Part shown: piece after piece, positions 1-11,461 of the stretch
Layout: each line of letters starts with the position of its first letter
Numbering within the stretch: position 1 is the first letter of the stretch
DNA from: Candidula unifasciata
Taxonomy: Eukaryota; Mollusca; Gastropoda; Stylommatophora; Geomitridae
Reading direction: 5' to 3'
NCBI GenBank assembly: GCA_905116865.2
Contig: CAJHNH020000818.1
Coordinates: forward strand, 60,001 to 124,000
DNA length: 64,000 nt
Notes under the pieces: model-generated
Told to the model about the DNA's origin: nothing
Databases searched by the model: none
Seen by the model: the letters and a program-made list of their open reading frames with translations, nothing else
Made by a program: the position numbers and the translations under genes

Positions 1-722
1 CATACATACATACATACATACATACATACATACATACATACATACATACATACATACATACATACATACATACATACATACATACATACATACATACATA
101 CATACATACATACATACATACATACATACATACATACATACATACATACATACATACATACATACATACATACATACATACATACATACATACATACATA
201 CATACATACATACATACATACATACATACATACATACATACATACATACATACATACATACATACATACATACATACATACATACATACATACATACATA
301 CATACATACATACATACATACATACATACATACATACATACATACATACATACATACATACATACATACATACATACATACATACATACATACATACATA
401 CATACATACATACATACATACATACATACATACATACATACATACATACATACATACATACATACATACATACATACATACATACATACATACATACATA
501 CATACATACATACATACATACATACATACATACATACATACATACATACATACATACATACATACATACATACATACATACATACATACATACATACATA
601 CATACATACATACATACATACATACATACATACATACATACATACATACATACATACATACATACATACATACATACATACATACATACATACATACATA
701 CATACATACATACATACATACA

Positions 723-756
<34 letters not shown>

Positions 757-776
757 CATACATTCATACATACATA
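1..776. repeat. (CATA)n microsatellite, cut by window edge
   Basis: The first 750 bases are an uninterrupted CATA tetranucleotide run. A short degenerate end with TATA and TTCA variants runs to about 776. The left boundary is outside the window, so the true length is unknown. The run ends about 45 bases before the candidate micro-exon at 821. Confidence 0.98.
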
Positions 777-820
777 GACAATTTTTATTGTGGTTTTTTA
801 AAATCTTCTCACTATTTCAG

Positions 821-850
821 AGGAGAAACCTGATAAAGTTGAAGAAGCAG
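821..850 (+). CDS. candidate micro-exon 1 in window (30 nt)
   Basis: The acceptor CTTCTCACTATTTCAG ends at 820 and the donor GTAAAA starts at 851. Read as AG, then nine codons, then G, it encodes EKPDKVEEA, an acidic hydrophilic segment. The first two bases need a base from an exon upstream of the window. The final G would pair with AA of the 24-nt exon at 8245 to give Glu, or with the first bases of the weaker exons at 5366 or 6989 to give Val. The acceptor tract is strong. The donor lacks G at +5, so it is acceptable rather than ideal. Confidence 0.5.
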
Positions 851-1189
851 GTAAAATTTTAAATCAGTTTCCCTGTTTTTGAACATCCTAATAAGTCTTC
901 AGTCTGACTGAAATAGTGGTAGTGCTACTGAAACTGGGGACGGAGCTTCGTGTAAGAATGTCCTGGGAGCAAAAATGCCATTTCCTGTATCACTTACTGA
1001 TTCATTCCTTCATACATTCATTTATTCATACACAAAAGTACAACAGTTTAATTAAGTCTCAATTTCAGGGTCTTGGTTTTGAGAAAAAAAAGATACACTG
1101 TCATCTTTTGCGAGTCTGTCGAAAATTGGGATTAATTTGGACTTTTTGCTTGGAAGTCGAAGAATACATTTGCCTAGGGAGGGGCAATA

Positions 1190-1252
1190 ATGGAGGGAAA
1201 AGTCGAAGGTAAAAGAGTAAGGGTGGACAACAATACAAGTGGGAGGATAACA
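1190..1252 (+). mobile_element. reverse-transcriptase C-terminal tail preceding the minisatellite
   Basis: This short stretch matches the start of the single-copy sequence near 7540 (for example GATACAAGTGGGATGATAAC there, AATACAAGTGGGAGGATAAC here). Translated, it gives the Y-K-W-E-D-N-I-K-K-W-T type ending typical of LINE reverse transcriptases. It leads without a break into the 44-bp array, so the array grew inside this retroelement fragment. Confidence 0.6.
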
Positions 1253-2770
1253 TCAAGAAATGGACGAGCAGCAGTTTGAGAGAGTGTACAACCAGGACAA
1301 GAAATGGACGAGCAGCAGTTTGAGAGCGTGTACAACCAGGACAAGAAATAGACGGGCAGCAGTTTGAGAGAGTGTACAACCAGGACAAGAAATGGACGGG
1401 CAGCAGTCTGAGAGAGTGTACAACCAGGACAAGAAATGGACGAGCCGCAGTCTAAGAGATTGTACAACCAGGACTTGAAATGGACGGGCAGGAGTTTGAG
1501 ATTGTGTACAACCGGGACAAGAAATAGACGAGCAGCAGTTTGAGAGTGTACACACAGGACAAGAAATGGACGAGCAGCAGTTTGAGAGCGTGTACAACCA
1601 GGACAAGAAATGGACGAGCAGTAGTCTGAGAGAGTGTACAACCAAAACAAGAAATGGACGAGCAGCAGTTTGAGAGCGTGTACAACCAGGACAAGAAATT
1701 GACAGGCAGCAGTTTGAGAGAGTGTACAACCAGGACAAGAAATGGACGAGCAACAGTTTGAGAGAGCGTACAACCAGGACAAGAAATGGACGAGCAGCAG
1801 TATGAGAGAGTGTACAACCAGGACAAGAAATGGACGAGCAGCAGTCTGAGAGAGTGTACAACCAGGACAAGAAATGGACGGGCAGCAGTTTGAGATCGTG
1901 TACAACCAGGACAAGAAATGGACGAGCAGCAGTTTAAGAGAGTGTACAACCAGGAAGAGAAATGAACGAGCAGCAGTTTGAGAGAGTGTACAACCAGGAC
2001 AAGAAATGGACGAGCAGCAGTTAGAGAGAGTGTACAACCAGGACAAGAAATGGACGAGCAGCAGTCTGAGAGAGTGTACAACCAGGAAAAGAAATGGACG
2101 AGCAGCAGTTTGAGAGAGTGTACAACCAGGACAAGAAATGGACGGGCAACAGTTTGAGAGCGTGTACAACCAGGACAAGAAATGGACGAGCAGCAGTTTA
2201 AGAGAGTGTACAACCAGGAAAAGAAATGAACGAGCAGCAGTTTGAGAGCGTGTACAACCAGGACACGAAATGGACGAGCATCAGTTTGAGAGCGTGTACA
2301 ACCAGGACAAGAAATGGACGAGCGGCAGTCTGAGAGAGTGTACAACGAGGACAAGAAATGGACGAGCAGCAGTCTGAGAGAGTGTACAACCAGGACAAGA
2401 AATGGACGGCAACAGTTTGAAAGCGTGTACAACCAGGACAAGAAATGGACGAGCAGCAGTTTAAGAGAGTGTACAACCAGGACAAGAAATGGACGAGCAG
2501 CAGTCTGAGAGAGTGTACAACCAGCTCAAGAAATGGACGAGCAGTAGTTTGAAAGCGTGTACAACCAGGACAAGAAATGGACGAGCAGCAGTCTAAGAGA
2601 GTGTACAACCAGGACAAGAAATGGACGTGCAGCAGTCTGAGAGAGTGTAAAACCAGGACAAGAAATGGACGAGCAGCAGTCTGAGAGAGTGTACAACCAG
2701 GACAAGAAATGGAAGAGCAGCAGTTTGAGAGTGTGTACAACCAGGACAAGAAATTGACCAGCAGCAGTCT
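1253..2770. repeat. 44-bp minisatellite, about 34 copies
   Basis: The unit reads approximately GAAATGGACGAGCAGCAGTT then TGAGAGAGTGTACAACCAGG then ACAA, with exact 44-base spacing between copies (for example 1261 and 1305). Because 44 is not a multiple of three, all three frames cycle, which gives long spurious frames on both strands with a 44-residue protein period. Copies carry scattered single-base differences and a few small deletions. The unit derives from the adjoining reverse-transcriptase tail. Confidence 0.95.
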
Positions 2771-4040
2771 GAGAGAGTGTTCAACCAAGACAGGAGACAT
2801 AGAGTGTACAACCAGGACAGGAGACAGAGAGTGTACAACCAGGACAAGAGACAGAGAGTGTTCAACCAGGACAAGAGACAGAGAGTGTACAACCAGGACA
2901 AGAGACAGAGAGTGTACAACCAGGACAAGAGACTGAGAGTGTACAACCAGGACAGGAGACAGAGAGTGTACAACCAGGACAAGAAATGAACGAGCAGCAG
3001 TTTGAGAGAGTGTTCAACCAGGACTAGAGACAGAGAGTGTACAACCAGGACAAGAGACAGAGAGTGTACAACCAGTACAAGAGACAGAGAGTGTACAACA
3101 AGGACAAGAGACAGAGAGTGTACAACCAGGACAAGAGACAGAGAGTGTACAGCCAGGACAAGAGACAGAGAGTGTACAACCAGGACAAGAGACAGAGAGT
3201 GTACATCCAGGAGAACAGACATAAATTGTACAACCAGTACAAGAGACAGAGAGTGTACAACCAAGACAAGAGACAGAGAGTGTACAACCAAGACAAGAGA
3301 CAGAGAGTATACAACCAGGACAAGAGACAGAGAGTATACAACCAGGACAAGAGACAGAGAGTATACAACCAGGACAAGAGACAGAGAGTGTACAACCAAG
3401 ACAAGAGACAGAGAGTGTACAACCAAGACAAGAGACAGAGAGTGTACAACCAAGACAAGAGACAGAGAGTGTACAACCAAGACAAGAGACAGAGAGTGTA
3501 CAACCAAGACAAGAGACAGAGAGTGTACTACCAAGACAAGAGACAGAGAGTATACAACCAGGACAAGAGACAGAGAGTATACAACCAGGACAAGAGACAG
3601 AGAGTATACAACCAGGACAAGAGACAGAGAGTGTACAACCAAGACAAGAGACAGAGAGTGTGTACAACCAAGACAAGAGACAGAGAGTGTACAACCAAGA
3701 CAAGAGACAGAGAGTGTACAACCAAGACAAGAGACAGAGAGTGTACAACCAAGACAAGAGACAGAGAGTGTACAACCAAGACAAGAGACAGAGAGTGTAC
3801 TACCAAGACAAGAGACAGAGAGTGTACAACCAAGACAAGAGACAGAGAGTGTACAACCAAGACAAGAGACAGAGAGTGTACAACCAAGACAAGAGACAGA
3901 GAGTGTACAACCAAGACAAGAGACAGAGAGTGTACAACCAAGACAAGAGACAGAGAGTGTACAACCAAGACAAGAGACAGAGAGTGTACAACCAAGACAA
4001 GAGACAGAGAGTATACAACCAGGACAAGAGACAGAATGTG
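2771..4040. repeat. 27-bp minisatellite, about 47 copies
   Basis: The unit is about ACAAGAGACAGAGAGTGTAC then AACCAAG. It shares GAGAGTGTACAACCAGGACA with the 44-bp unit and lacks about 17 bases that include the GACGAGCAGCAG block, so it is a shortened derivative of that unit. One 44-bp-type unit reappears at about 2978-3010. Since 27 is a multiple of three, frames stay open for over 350 codons on both strands with a nine-residue period. These are not taken as genes. Confidence 0.95.
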
Positions 4041-4475
4041 TTCGAGATCCATTGTAACCAACCTTCACTGAGGAGTCGGCAGCTGATTGGTTGATGGATT
4101 ACCTTTACAAATAAGCCAGATTTGTAAAACGCAAGTACACTTACACCTCAAGACTGGCTGGTTCTGCACAACTTGGTAGAATACTGATGCATGAATAGGC
4201 AGACGTGGTTAGTGCCTCATGGGAGAGCGTGTACAGTTCGAATGAGCAGATGGATCACCACAGTCTGGTGATATTGATGCAGCGAGGAAGTGACGACAGG
4301 TTCTTGCAGATGCTCGAGGCTCAGAGGAAAGGCAAGACTAACGTTTAATCAGAATGCTACTGGCGCCATCAGTATGAAAACTCTTTACTAGCTGCTGATG
4401 ATGGGGACGGAGCGCTTCTGTGAATGCCCCGAGTGCTGTGATGTAGGTTCTTGAATCAGCTCAACTCAACTCACC
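4041..4475 (+). mobile_element. non-LTR element 3' end, RNase H family, copy A (degraded)
   Basis: The first 50 bases continue the reverse-transcriptase tail after the array. From about 4120 the sequence matches the RNase H region and 3' end of the copy at 7795-8200: a fragment equivalent to D-R-L-V-G-S-A, then a conserved block with 'GATGCATGAATAGGCAGACG', and finally the C-P-E-C-C-D-V-G-S stop ending. Frameshifts and stops are present. It closes with a short (CTCAA)n tail at about 4457-4475, where the copy at 8.2 kb has (ATCAA)n. Confidence 0.7.
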
Positions 4476-4630
4476 CTCAAGTTCTAGAGCTGGCCGGCAG
4501 TGTGACAGTTAAAGTAAAAATGTTAGCTGTAATGGCAATTAAAAGTTTAACGGGTGTAGTAGTCACGCTTTCAGAGGTATTCAAAACAGCTTATGTATAC
4601 TCCCACGTGGGACACAATGTTATGTTATTT

Positions 4631-4778
4631 TGAAGCCCCACCCTGGCTGTGGTCGGAGACCCTAATTATAACCGTACATATTTTTTAAAAAATTACGAAC
4701 CGATCGTCATCCGAATGGTGGAATTTTGTGTCGCCAGGTGTTTATCGCTCTGTGTGATGTTTTGGTGGGGTTAAACAG
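4631..4778 (-). repeat. interspersed repeat family R1, copy 1 (diverged)
   Basis: Read on the - strand this runs from CCCCACCAAAACATCACAC through 'GCGATAAACACC' and 'GACACAAAATTCCACCATTC' to a close at 'CCAGGGTGGGGCTTCA'. Four other copies of the same order occur at about 18655, 29535, 40885 and 52690. No coding sequence, polymerase III box or terminal repeat was recognised, so the class is unknown. An oligo-A stretch in the middle marks this copy as altered. Confidence 0.7.
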
Positions 4779-4849
4779 CAGTCAGATGAGTTTAACATTT
4801 CATTTGAAATGAACACACGAAATACAGAAGGGGTTTGTGATTTGTAATA

Positions 4850-5360
4850 TAGATTTATGTGTGGTATTCAGTAAAAGTGTTTTGTATGTGTCTTTAATGT
4901 TGCTATGCATGTGTAACATTTAGCTAACATGTTTTGTATGTGTCTTTATCAAGCGTTATAGGTGTAACATTCAGTACACAATATTTGTATTTGCTATATT
5001 CCCAAGCAATGCATTCATAATATCCAGTAATAATATTTTTGCGTGGGTCTTTTATCAAGCGATATATGTGTACATTAGACACATCAAAGAAAAATAATAA
5101 TAAGTGTATCTTTATTTTATCAAGCGATATATGTGTACATCAAAGAAAAAAAATAATAATAATTGTATCTGTATTTTATCAAGCGATATATGTGTACATT
5201 AAACACATCAAAGAAACATAATAATAATTGTATCTTTATTTTATCAAGCGATATATGTGTAGCATTTTTCAGTAAACATTTGTTTGTGTTATTTATCAAG
5301 CAATTTACGTGTAACATGCAGTAAACATGTTTTTAAATCTGTCCCTTATTAAGCGATAGA
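4850..5360. repeat. AT-rich tandem repeat, unit about 65-70 bp
   Basis: A unit containing TTTTATCAAGCGATATATGT recurs at about 5055, 5120, 5180 and 5240, each followed by GTACATTAAACACATCAAAG-like sequence and AATAATAAT. More diverged versions lie on each side ('TTTATCAAGCGTTATAGG' near 4945; 'CCTTATTAAGCGATAGACG' near 5345). The last version carries the acceptor of the weak micro-exon candidate at 5366. Confidence 0.8.
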
Positions 5361-5365
5361 CGCAG

Positions 5366-5377
5366 TACCAGCGAAAG
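5366..5377 (+). CDS. possible 12-nt micro-exon (weak)
   Basis: The exon TACCAGCGAAAG is followed by an ideal donor, GTAAGT, and reads TA, then three codons (P-A-K), then G, so it fits the phase of the other micro-exons. The acceptor ends AGACGCAG, and the pyrimidine-rich part lies about 15 bases further upstream, which is not strong. The site lies at the edge of a tandem repeat. It is listed because length and phase agree with the series. Confidence 0.25.
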
Positions 5378-5424
5378 GTAAGTGACGTGCCGTGTTTAAT
5401 TAATCTCACGTTTTCTTTATATTG

Positions 5425-5540
5425 TTTGTCATCACCATCATCGTTATCGTCACCATCATCATCATCATTGTCATCACTATCACCATCGTCATCATAGTCA
5501 TCATCATCATCATCATCAACACAATTATCATTATAATCCA
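5425..5540. repeat. imperfect (ATC)n trinucleotide tract
   Basis: Repeated CATCATCAC and CATCATCGT triplets run for about 115 bases. On the - strand it reads as an aspartate-rich frame that has no other gene-like property. The tract could be the 3' tail of a lost retroelement, since several LINE tails in this window are (ATG)n. Confidence 0.8.
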
Positions 5541-5629
5541 TTATCAATTGCTTAAATAGCTGTGACTAACGATGTCAAGCTATGTCATATCTTGCTGGGT
5601 CAATAAGCCTACCCGAGTTCAAGTGCACA

Positions 5630-5774
5630 CAACCTTAGGGGCTCCGTCCTGCAACGACCCAAAAAAATATAGCTTCTAAATTGGAGATCCTTGGTTCGAA
5701 TATGTACCGATCTGAACTTTTTTCTTTAAAAAAATGACCTTGGCTCCCAAGTAAACATTGCTCAAAGTGGGTAC
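5630..5774 (+). mobile_element. tRNA-headed SINE, 5' part, interrupted by microsatellite
   Basis: GGTTCGAATAT at about 5690 fits a polymerase III B box. It is followed by the family's body block AAAAATGACCTTGGCTCCCA. The copy matches the SINE at 16247 up to the words GGGTAC, after which (TCTA)n begins. The remaining body ('GCCGGCGTGATGCT' and the 3' end) is missing here. Confidence 0.65.
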
Positions 5775-6838
<1,064 letters not shown>

Positions 6839-6988
6839 GGAGACTGAGCTACATGGGATAAAACCCAATGCAGGGAAGTCGATTCTCTTAACTTTAACGT
6901 TTCACTTTTAGAATAATGTGTTCTCTAGTAGTTTACTTTTTATCAGAGCATACTAACAGTCTTGCTTTAAAGGTGTCAATTTTCACAG
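6839..6988. other. unique intronic sequence, nothing recognised
   Basis: Ordinary AT-rich sequence lies between the microsatellite and the weak exon candidate at 6989. The stretch from 7019 to about 7290 is similar. No repeat family, open frame or RNA structure was recognised in either. Confidence 0.5.
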
Positions 6989-7018
6989 TGTATCAAGTCT
7001 TTTTAAACACACCCATTG
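6989..7018 (+). CDS. possible 30-nt micro-exon (weak donor)
   Basis: The acceptor GTCAATTTTCACAG ends at 6988. The exon reads TG, nine codons (YQVFLNTPI), then G, in the same phase as the strong micro-exons. The donor is GTGAAT, which is only moderate. Candidates of this strength also appear by chance in this region, so it is kept at low confidence. Confidence 0.25.
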
Positions 7019-7294
7019 GTGAATTTTGATAGTGGCTGTACTCTTCCGCTGTGACCATTTTTGTGATTTCCTGCTTGTACTTAAAGAGTTAATAATTGTA
7101 TGATACATGTCATGCTTACACATATCTTTTATTGTGGTAGAGAGCAACATCGACATCGTCGACTCAATTTTAGCGCAACGTAGATTATCTTTTCCAGTGA
7201 ATTAAAATAAGAGAGCTTTTTTCCATGCTTTCAGGCGTATTGGGCATATAGGATTAGACCTATTTTTTGTAGACTGATCGGCAATGGGTGGGGG

Positions 7295-7450
7295 ATGTGG
7301 TCAGTTTTAGCAAGGTCACTTTTACTTCCCAAGACTGTACCCGGTACCTAATCAAGTGTGTCGACCTGAGAGCCAAGTCCATCAGGACCCGAACCCGCGA
7401 CCTTCCGATCCGCAGGCGAGCGACTAGCCGCTAAACTACAGTGGCTTTCA
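7295..7450 (-). mobile_element. tRNA-headed SINE copy, reverse orientation
   Basis: On the - strand the head reads TAGTTTAGCGGCTAGTCGCT with an A-box-like start. It is followed by GATCGGAAGGTCGCGGGTTC, in which GGTTCGGGTCC fits a B box. Its left end matches the family's 'TGGTCAG' region. It is a short interspersed element and not a working tRNA gene, since no acceptor or anticodon stems pair. Confidence 0.65.
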
Positions 7451-7529
7451 ATGCATGTATGTGTTTACTGAAATATCTCGACCATATTAAAAGACATAAC
7501 ATTTTTTTTTTTTAACCATACTGGAGTGA

Positions 7530-7700
7530 AAAGCTGAGAATAATATAACAAAAGGTAGATAACGATACAAGTGGGATGATAACATTAAAAAGATGACGAA
7601 CAGCAGTCAAAGAGAGTCTAATACAAAGAAAAAAGACAGAGAGTTTTGTAGATCCATAGCAGCCAACCGTTATTGTGGGCACTGGAGCGGATCGATTGAT
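7530..7700 (+). mobile_element. reverse-transcriptase C-terminal tail, single-copy counterpart of the 44/27-bp array
   Basis: This segment contains one unexpanded copy of the sequence that is tandemly amplified at 1.25-4.04 kb: GATGACGAACAGCAGTCAAA, then GAGAGTCTAATACAAAG, then AGACAGAGAGTTTTGTAGAT. The flanks on both sides also match. It shows the ancestral arrangement: a LINE reverse-transcriptase tail followed within about 100 bases by the RNase H element end. Confidence 0.7.
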
Positions 7701-7794
7701 GATAGTTCGTTGTTTATCTTCACGAATGTACAGCAACTTTGTGTAATGAAACGTTTTGTGCTGACAAAAACTTTATTTTTTTGAGGTACTACTA

Positions 7795-8200
7795 GCGGAG
7801 CACACAGATGAGAAGTCATGTCTGAAAATTTTATCAGGACACACCCGTGTGTTGGGGAATGAACAGGCGGACAGACTGGTTGGCTCTGCACAGCTGTGTG
7901 GAATACTGATGCATGATAAGGCAGACGTGTTTAGTGCCTTGTGGGAGAGCGTGTACAGTTCGGAGGAGTCGATGGATCACCATAGTCTGGTGAGATTGAT
8001 ACAGCCGGGAGTGACGAGATGTTCTGGCAGATGCTCGAGGCTCAGAGGAAGGCAAGACGGACGTTAAATCAGAATGCTACTAGCACCATTAGTATCGGAA
8101 CTCTTCGCTGGCTGCTGAAGATGGGGACGAAGCGCTTATGGGAATGCCCTGAGTGCTGTGATGTCGGTTCTTGAATCAGATCAAATCAAATCAAATCAAA
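7795..8200 (+). mobile_element. non-LTR element 3' end, RNase H family, copy B
   Basis: The frame at 7834-7990 gives the last RNase H motif, G-H-T-R-V-L-G-N-E-Q-A-D-R-L-V-G. This is the usual position of the fourth catalytic aspartate (A-D-R). A downstream region ends with the C-P-E-C-C-D-V-G-S stop signature. A pentanucleotide tail, (ATCAA)n, runs at about 8176-8200. The copy is 5' truncated and frameshifted. It is closely related to copy A at 4.1-4.5 kb and lies in the same order after the same reverse-transcriptase tail. Confidence 0.75.
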
Positions 8201-8244
8201 ACTTTACTAATATACACAATAATTTATCTTACTTCTTTCCTCAG

Positions 8245-8268
8245 AAAAATCGAAATTGGAGAAAATAT
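8245..8268 (+). CDS. candidate micro-exon (24 nt)
   Basis: The acceptor TTACTTCTTTCCTCAG ends at 8244 and the donor GTAAGC starts at 8269; both are strong. The exon reads AA, seven codons (KSKLEKI), then T. The preceding exon's last G would make Glu at the junction, and the final T with TG of the 15-nt exon at 13174 would make Leu. Lysines alternate with hydrophobic residues, which suggests the start of an amphipathic helix. Confidence 0.55.
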
Positions 8269-8641
8269 GTAAGCATTTTTGTTTTTAACGTTAGTTATTC
8301 GACACATCATTCTCACTGCACATCGAATCAGTCAGTTCTTAAGTGTTGAGTTCTCTCCCACAGTAAATCCGACAGGGTGTAACGGCTGGTGACACAGTCT
8401 GTCTGGCCAAACTTCTTTTAATGTACGTTTTTTAAATTTTTAGTATCCAGAAACCATGAGTTGTAAACACTTTGGCTCATTACTATGGATATCGCAACCC
8501 TTCGGCCTTGATTTCGTGATAGGTACCGTAAATCTGGGAGAAATGCTTCTTTTTTTTCTACCCACGGACCACAAGGAGTTCGTCACAGCCCAGAGCATTG
8601 AAACCAAATGAGCTAGCGAGCCGGGCATTTGACTTTTTAAC

Positions 8642-8817
8642 AATCTGATTATTTTGCATTTCAGTTTAAATAATCCACCCAGTCGCTTCACAGCTGATCG
8701 TGGGAGGCGACGTTTCAGACATCAAAGAAGTGTTTCCCCGTTGTGAATTTAAACAATACGTATGTTCTTTGTTCAAATTCACAACGGGGAAACATTGCTT
8801 TGATAATCTGATTATTG
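8642..8817. mobile_element. hairpin-forming element between 12-bp direct repeats
   Basis: The arms 8721-8756 and 8769-8804 pair over 36 positions with three mismatches, around a 12-base loop. The same word, AATCTGATTATT, occurs at 8642-8653 and at 8806-8817, immediately after the right arm, as a target-site duplication would. The layout suggests a small inserted fold-back element. A transcribed hairpin such as a microRNA precursor is an alternative, since the unit is about 84 bases and lies in an intron. Confidence 0.6.
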
Positions 8818-9049
8818 TTGTGGATTCAGTCATTACCTGGTTCTTGAAAACTTTTTACTTGTAGTAGAGCTTTTAGTTGATCAACATGTTGCCAGTTCAT
8901 CCTCCCACCTCTCATAGACTGTTCATACAGTGGATACACTACAGACTCTGTAGGGTCTAAAGTACTGAACCATCCAGAGTAAAGCCAAGACTTGGCACCC
9001 GCGGACTTACTTTCATTTGACCCACTGAACCAACATCGGGGTCAGAGAT

Positions 9050-9135
9050 TTGCACGAACGAACGAACGAACTTTATTTTCAAAGGGTTACAAATTGGGCA
9101 CGCAGGCCCGTCTGACATTCTGCCGTTCTAAGCAC
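9050..9135 (-). mobile_element. retroelement 3' terminus with (GTTC)n tail
   Basis: On the - strand the sequence reads CCCTTTGAAAATAAAGTTCG and then repeats TTCG four times. An AATAAA signal sits immediately before a short tetranucleotide tail, which is the usual shape of a LINE or SINE 3' end. The body upstream (towards 9200) is too short to classify. Confidence 0.5.
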
Positions 9136-9204
9136 TCATTTTTCATAGTATCAATACCTGATATCAATAATGCATTTTATGAATATAATAAAGAAATATA
9201 AATT

Positions 9205-9690
9205 ATAGAATAATACATACATCATGTGTACACACTCCACACACGTATACATACTCCCACGTTCTCATACATTCGAACTCATATACAGACATACACACAT
9301 GCATCTACATACATATACTAACATAAAACACACACACATACATAGACATAAATATACAAACAGAAAACAAACACACACATACATTTAAGGATATACACGC
9401 ACACACACATTTCATATATACACCTCTATACATGCATCCATGCATACACACATATACAATCACATGTACAGACGCCAACATATGCCCACAACCACCCATT
9501 TACACTTACATAAATATATACACCCACATACATGCATACATACATTCACATATACATGCATACATACACCCACATACATACATTCGCATATACATGCATA
9601 CATACACATACATGCATACACACACACATTTATACATACACTCACACCGTTACATACATACCTAAATACACAGAAATACACCCACATACT
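9205..9690. repeat. degenerate (ACATAC)n / CA-rich microsatellite
   Basis: ACATAC, ACACAC and CATGCATAC words run for about 480 bases with many interruptions. All long frames over it are low-complexity. It is older and more diverged than the CATA tracts at 1 and 15.7 kb. Confidence 0.9.
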
Positions 9691-9984
9691 ATACAATGAG
9701 GTAATAATGTCGGTGGTGCGAAATTTGTTTCCGGTAACATTTGAAAGCCTCTATCTGATGGGTATCCACAGTTGTGTAGATTGGTGGACTATACATGTTG
9801 CATGGCAGGGCACCAATGTAGAGAAATAGGATATATAGTACGACTGTGGTGTGGTCGCTTGCAAAATAAAACCTATTAATTCAATTGCTACTCAATAACT
9901 TGGCCTCGTAGACACTTGTGGCGACTCAAGTAGGCTATTGTACGTGTGCCTGCCATATGATGTTGTTTTGTAGAACACTAAGAA

Positions 9985-10090
9985 CTCGGTCAATATCACG
10001 CCGGCCGCCTTTAGTTCCATAAACTGTAGGCTTATTTTGGGCAGGGTCGACCAAGGAGCCGGTGTCATTGCTCAATAGAACAGACAAAAA
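9985..10090 (-). mobile_element. SINE 3' body fragment, reverse orientation
   Basis: The words 'CAATATCACGCCGGCCGCCT' and 'GGGTCGACC' match the central part of the SINE family, as seen in forward copies at 16.3 and 22.4 kb (GCCGGCGTGATGCT). The head and the end were not recognised. Confidence 0.5.
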
Positions 10091-10369
10091 CTGACTCTAT
10101 GCAGATTCGACCCAAAAGCGTTCGTGACGGCAGGCGATAGCTTTTGAGGTAGGTAACGGTATTATTTTTGTTTTCTAGAAAACAGAAGACTTTCTGTAGG
10201 CAACCATCATCCAAACCCATCCACACCTATTCTGAAGACGGCTAAAAGTATATTAACTATTACTTCACGTTTGAGTGGTTCCGGGTCAAATTGTGGGAAA
10301 AAAAGAATGGATCCACTTACTATCCAGAAGCATGTCGCAAGAGTCCACTAATTGAGAGCTCAGATTGAA

Positions 10370-11457
10370 AGACTTGAAAGGTGCAATATAAAGCAATGCG
10401 CATTATTCTAGGGTGCACTGGAGACACCTCTTGTGTAGCAATGAGGTACCTTCTTGACTTCCTTAACATAAACTACAGGATCGAGATTTGGAGGGCTCGT
10501 GCAGACCTCAAAATAAGCTCAGATCTGAAACACCTTTGCACCACATGCTCTTCAAGAAAAAGGGCAATAGGCTTAAAAGGGGCAAATCGTGGCTGGGTAG
10601 GGCAGAGGATGACATCATGCAGGTTTGCAGCCTTACAGACATCCATCTAGGTGAGGAGTGGATACCAGAGTCTAAAGCGCCCAATCTCACATTCTCCTGT
10701 GTCGTGACGCCCGATAGGAGTTGTCGGGAGCAGAATTCAGCTGCTGAGGTATGCGCGCTTATCAGTGACAAGTCAGATGAGGCAGATGTGGTGATCTTCA
10801 CAGACGGGTCCGTTATACGAGGATATAAGAGTGCGTGGGCATTTACAGCTCGCTTCTTCAGGCAGAACAGTTAAGGAAGCCAGCGGTGCCTTCTCCATGA
10901 CTATCACCAGCATGACGATGGAGGTGATGGGGGTGACACAGGCTTTTAAGTGGCTGGGATCACAGGACTATTCCCGCGTGTGTGTGTGCTGAGTGATTCT
11001 TTAAGTATGATCCAGCGGATCGAGGCAGGCTGGTTACGCAGTCAGTGTCTTGAGTCATTGCAAAATTCTCATGTGTGTGCAGTTACTTTCATATTCGTCC
11101 CAGAGCATGCGGGCGTCGTTGGTAGTGAGAGAGCTGATAGACTGGCAGGCACTGCATTAATTAAAGATGGCCTACCCATGGATCACGCAGACATTGTCAT
11201 TGCCCTTAGAGAGATAGGACGCTCTGAGGATTTTGGACGCAACGTGTCCACATCACTTCTAAGAATACGAGAATTGGGAGTAAAGATCGGCACAGCAAAG
11301 CATGAGAAGCACACCGGACGCACACGAAGTCTTGTTAACCAAAATAGGACTGGTACTATTAAATGGTGATGAATATGTTGAGAGGGGGATCTGAGCGCCT
11401 ATGGATGTGTCCGGAGTGCTGTAAAGATAATCTAACTCATAACTCATAACTCATTAA
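10370..11457 (+). mobile_element. non-LTR element with RNase H domain, copy C (longest of the family, broken)
   Basis: The segment begins after the reverse transcriptase, in a region reading Q-Y-K-A-M-R-I-I-L-G, and continues into a complete RNase H domain spread over three frames. Its four acidic positions are visible: Asp in F-T-D-G-S at about 10803, Glu in T-M-E-V-M near 10920, Asp in L-S-D-S near 10997, and Asp in E-R-A-D-R-L-A near 11135. After that come R-I-R-E-L-G-V-K-I-G and a C-P-E-C-C ending. Frameshifts lie at about 10600, near 10865 and in a GT run near 10980. It ends with a heptanucleotide tail (CATAACT)n at about 11435-11455. RNase H domains of this kind occur in I- and Nimb-type LINEs; the clade is not assigned here. 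Confidence 0.8.
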
Positions 11458-11461
11458 TCAG

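Noticed and set aside
1253..4040. CRISPR-like direct repeats
   Set aside because: Units are contiguous without spacers, and the genome is eukaryotic.
3002..4071. 350-codon repetitive frames over the 27-bp array, on both strands
   Set aside because: A period divisible by three keeps every frame open. The array is traced to amplified retroelement sequence.
7380..7445. tRNA gene
   Set aside because: Only A- and B-box-like words are present. Cloverleaf stems do not pair, and the same head recurs with a SINE body elsewhere.
8364..8378. 15-nt micro-exon candidate TA-AAT-CCG-ACA-GGG-T
   Set aside because: Phase and acceptor fit, but the donor (GTAACG after T) is poor, and such fits appear by chance at this stringency.
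8444..8462. 19-nt exon with strong acceptor and GTAAAC donor
   Set aside because: The length is not a multiple of three, and the common phase meets a stop just after it.
10179..10199. 21-nt micro-exon with a GC donor (N-R-R-L-S-V)
   Set aside because: Phase fits and the acceptor is strong, but it needs a rare GC donor. Kept only as a note.
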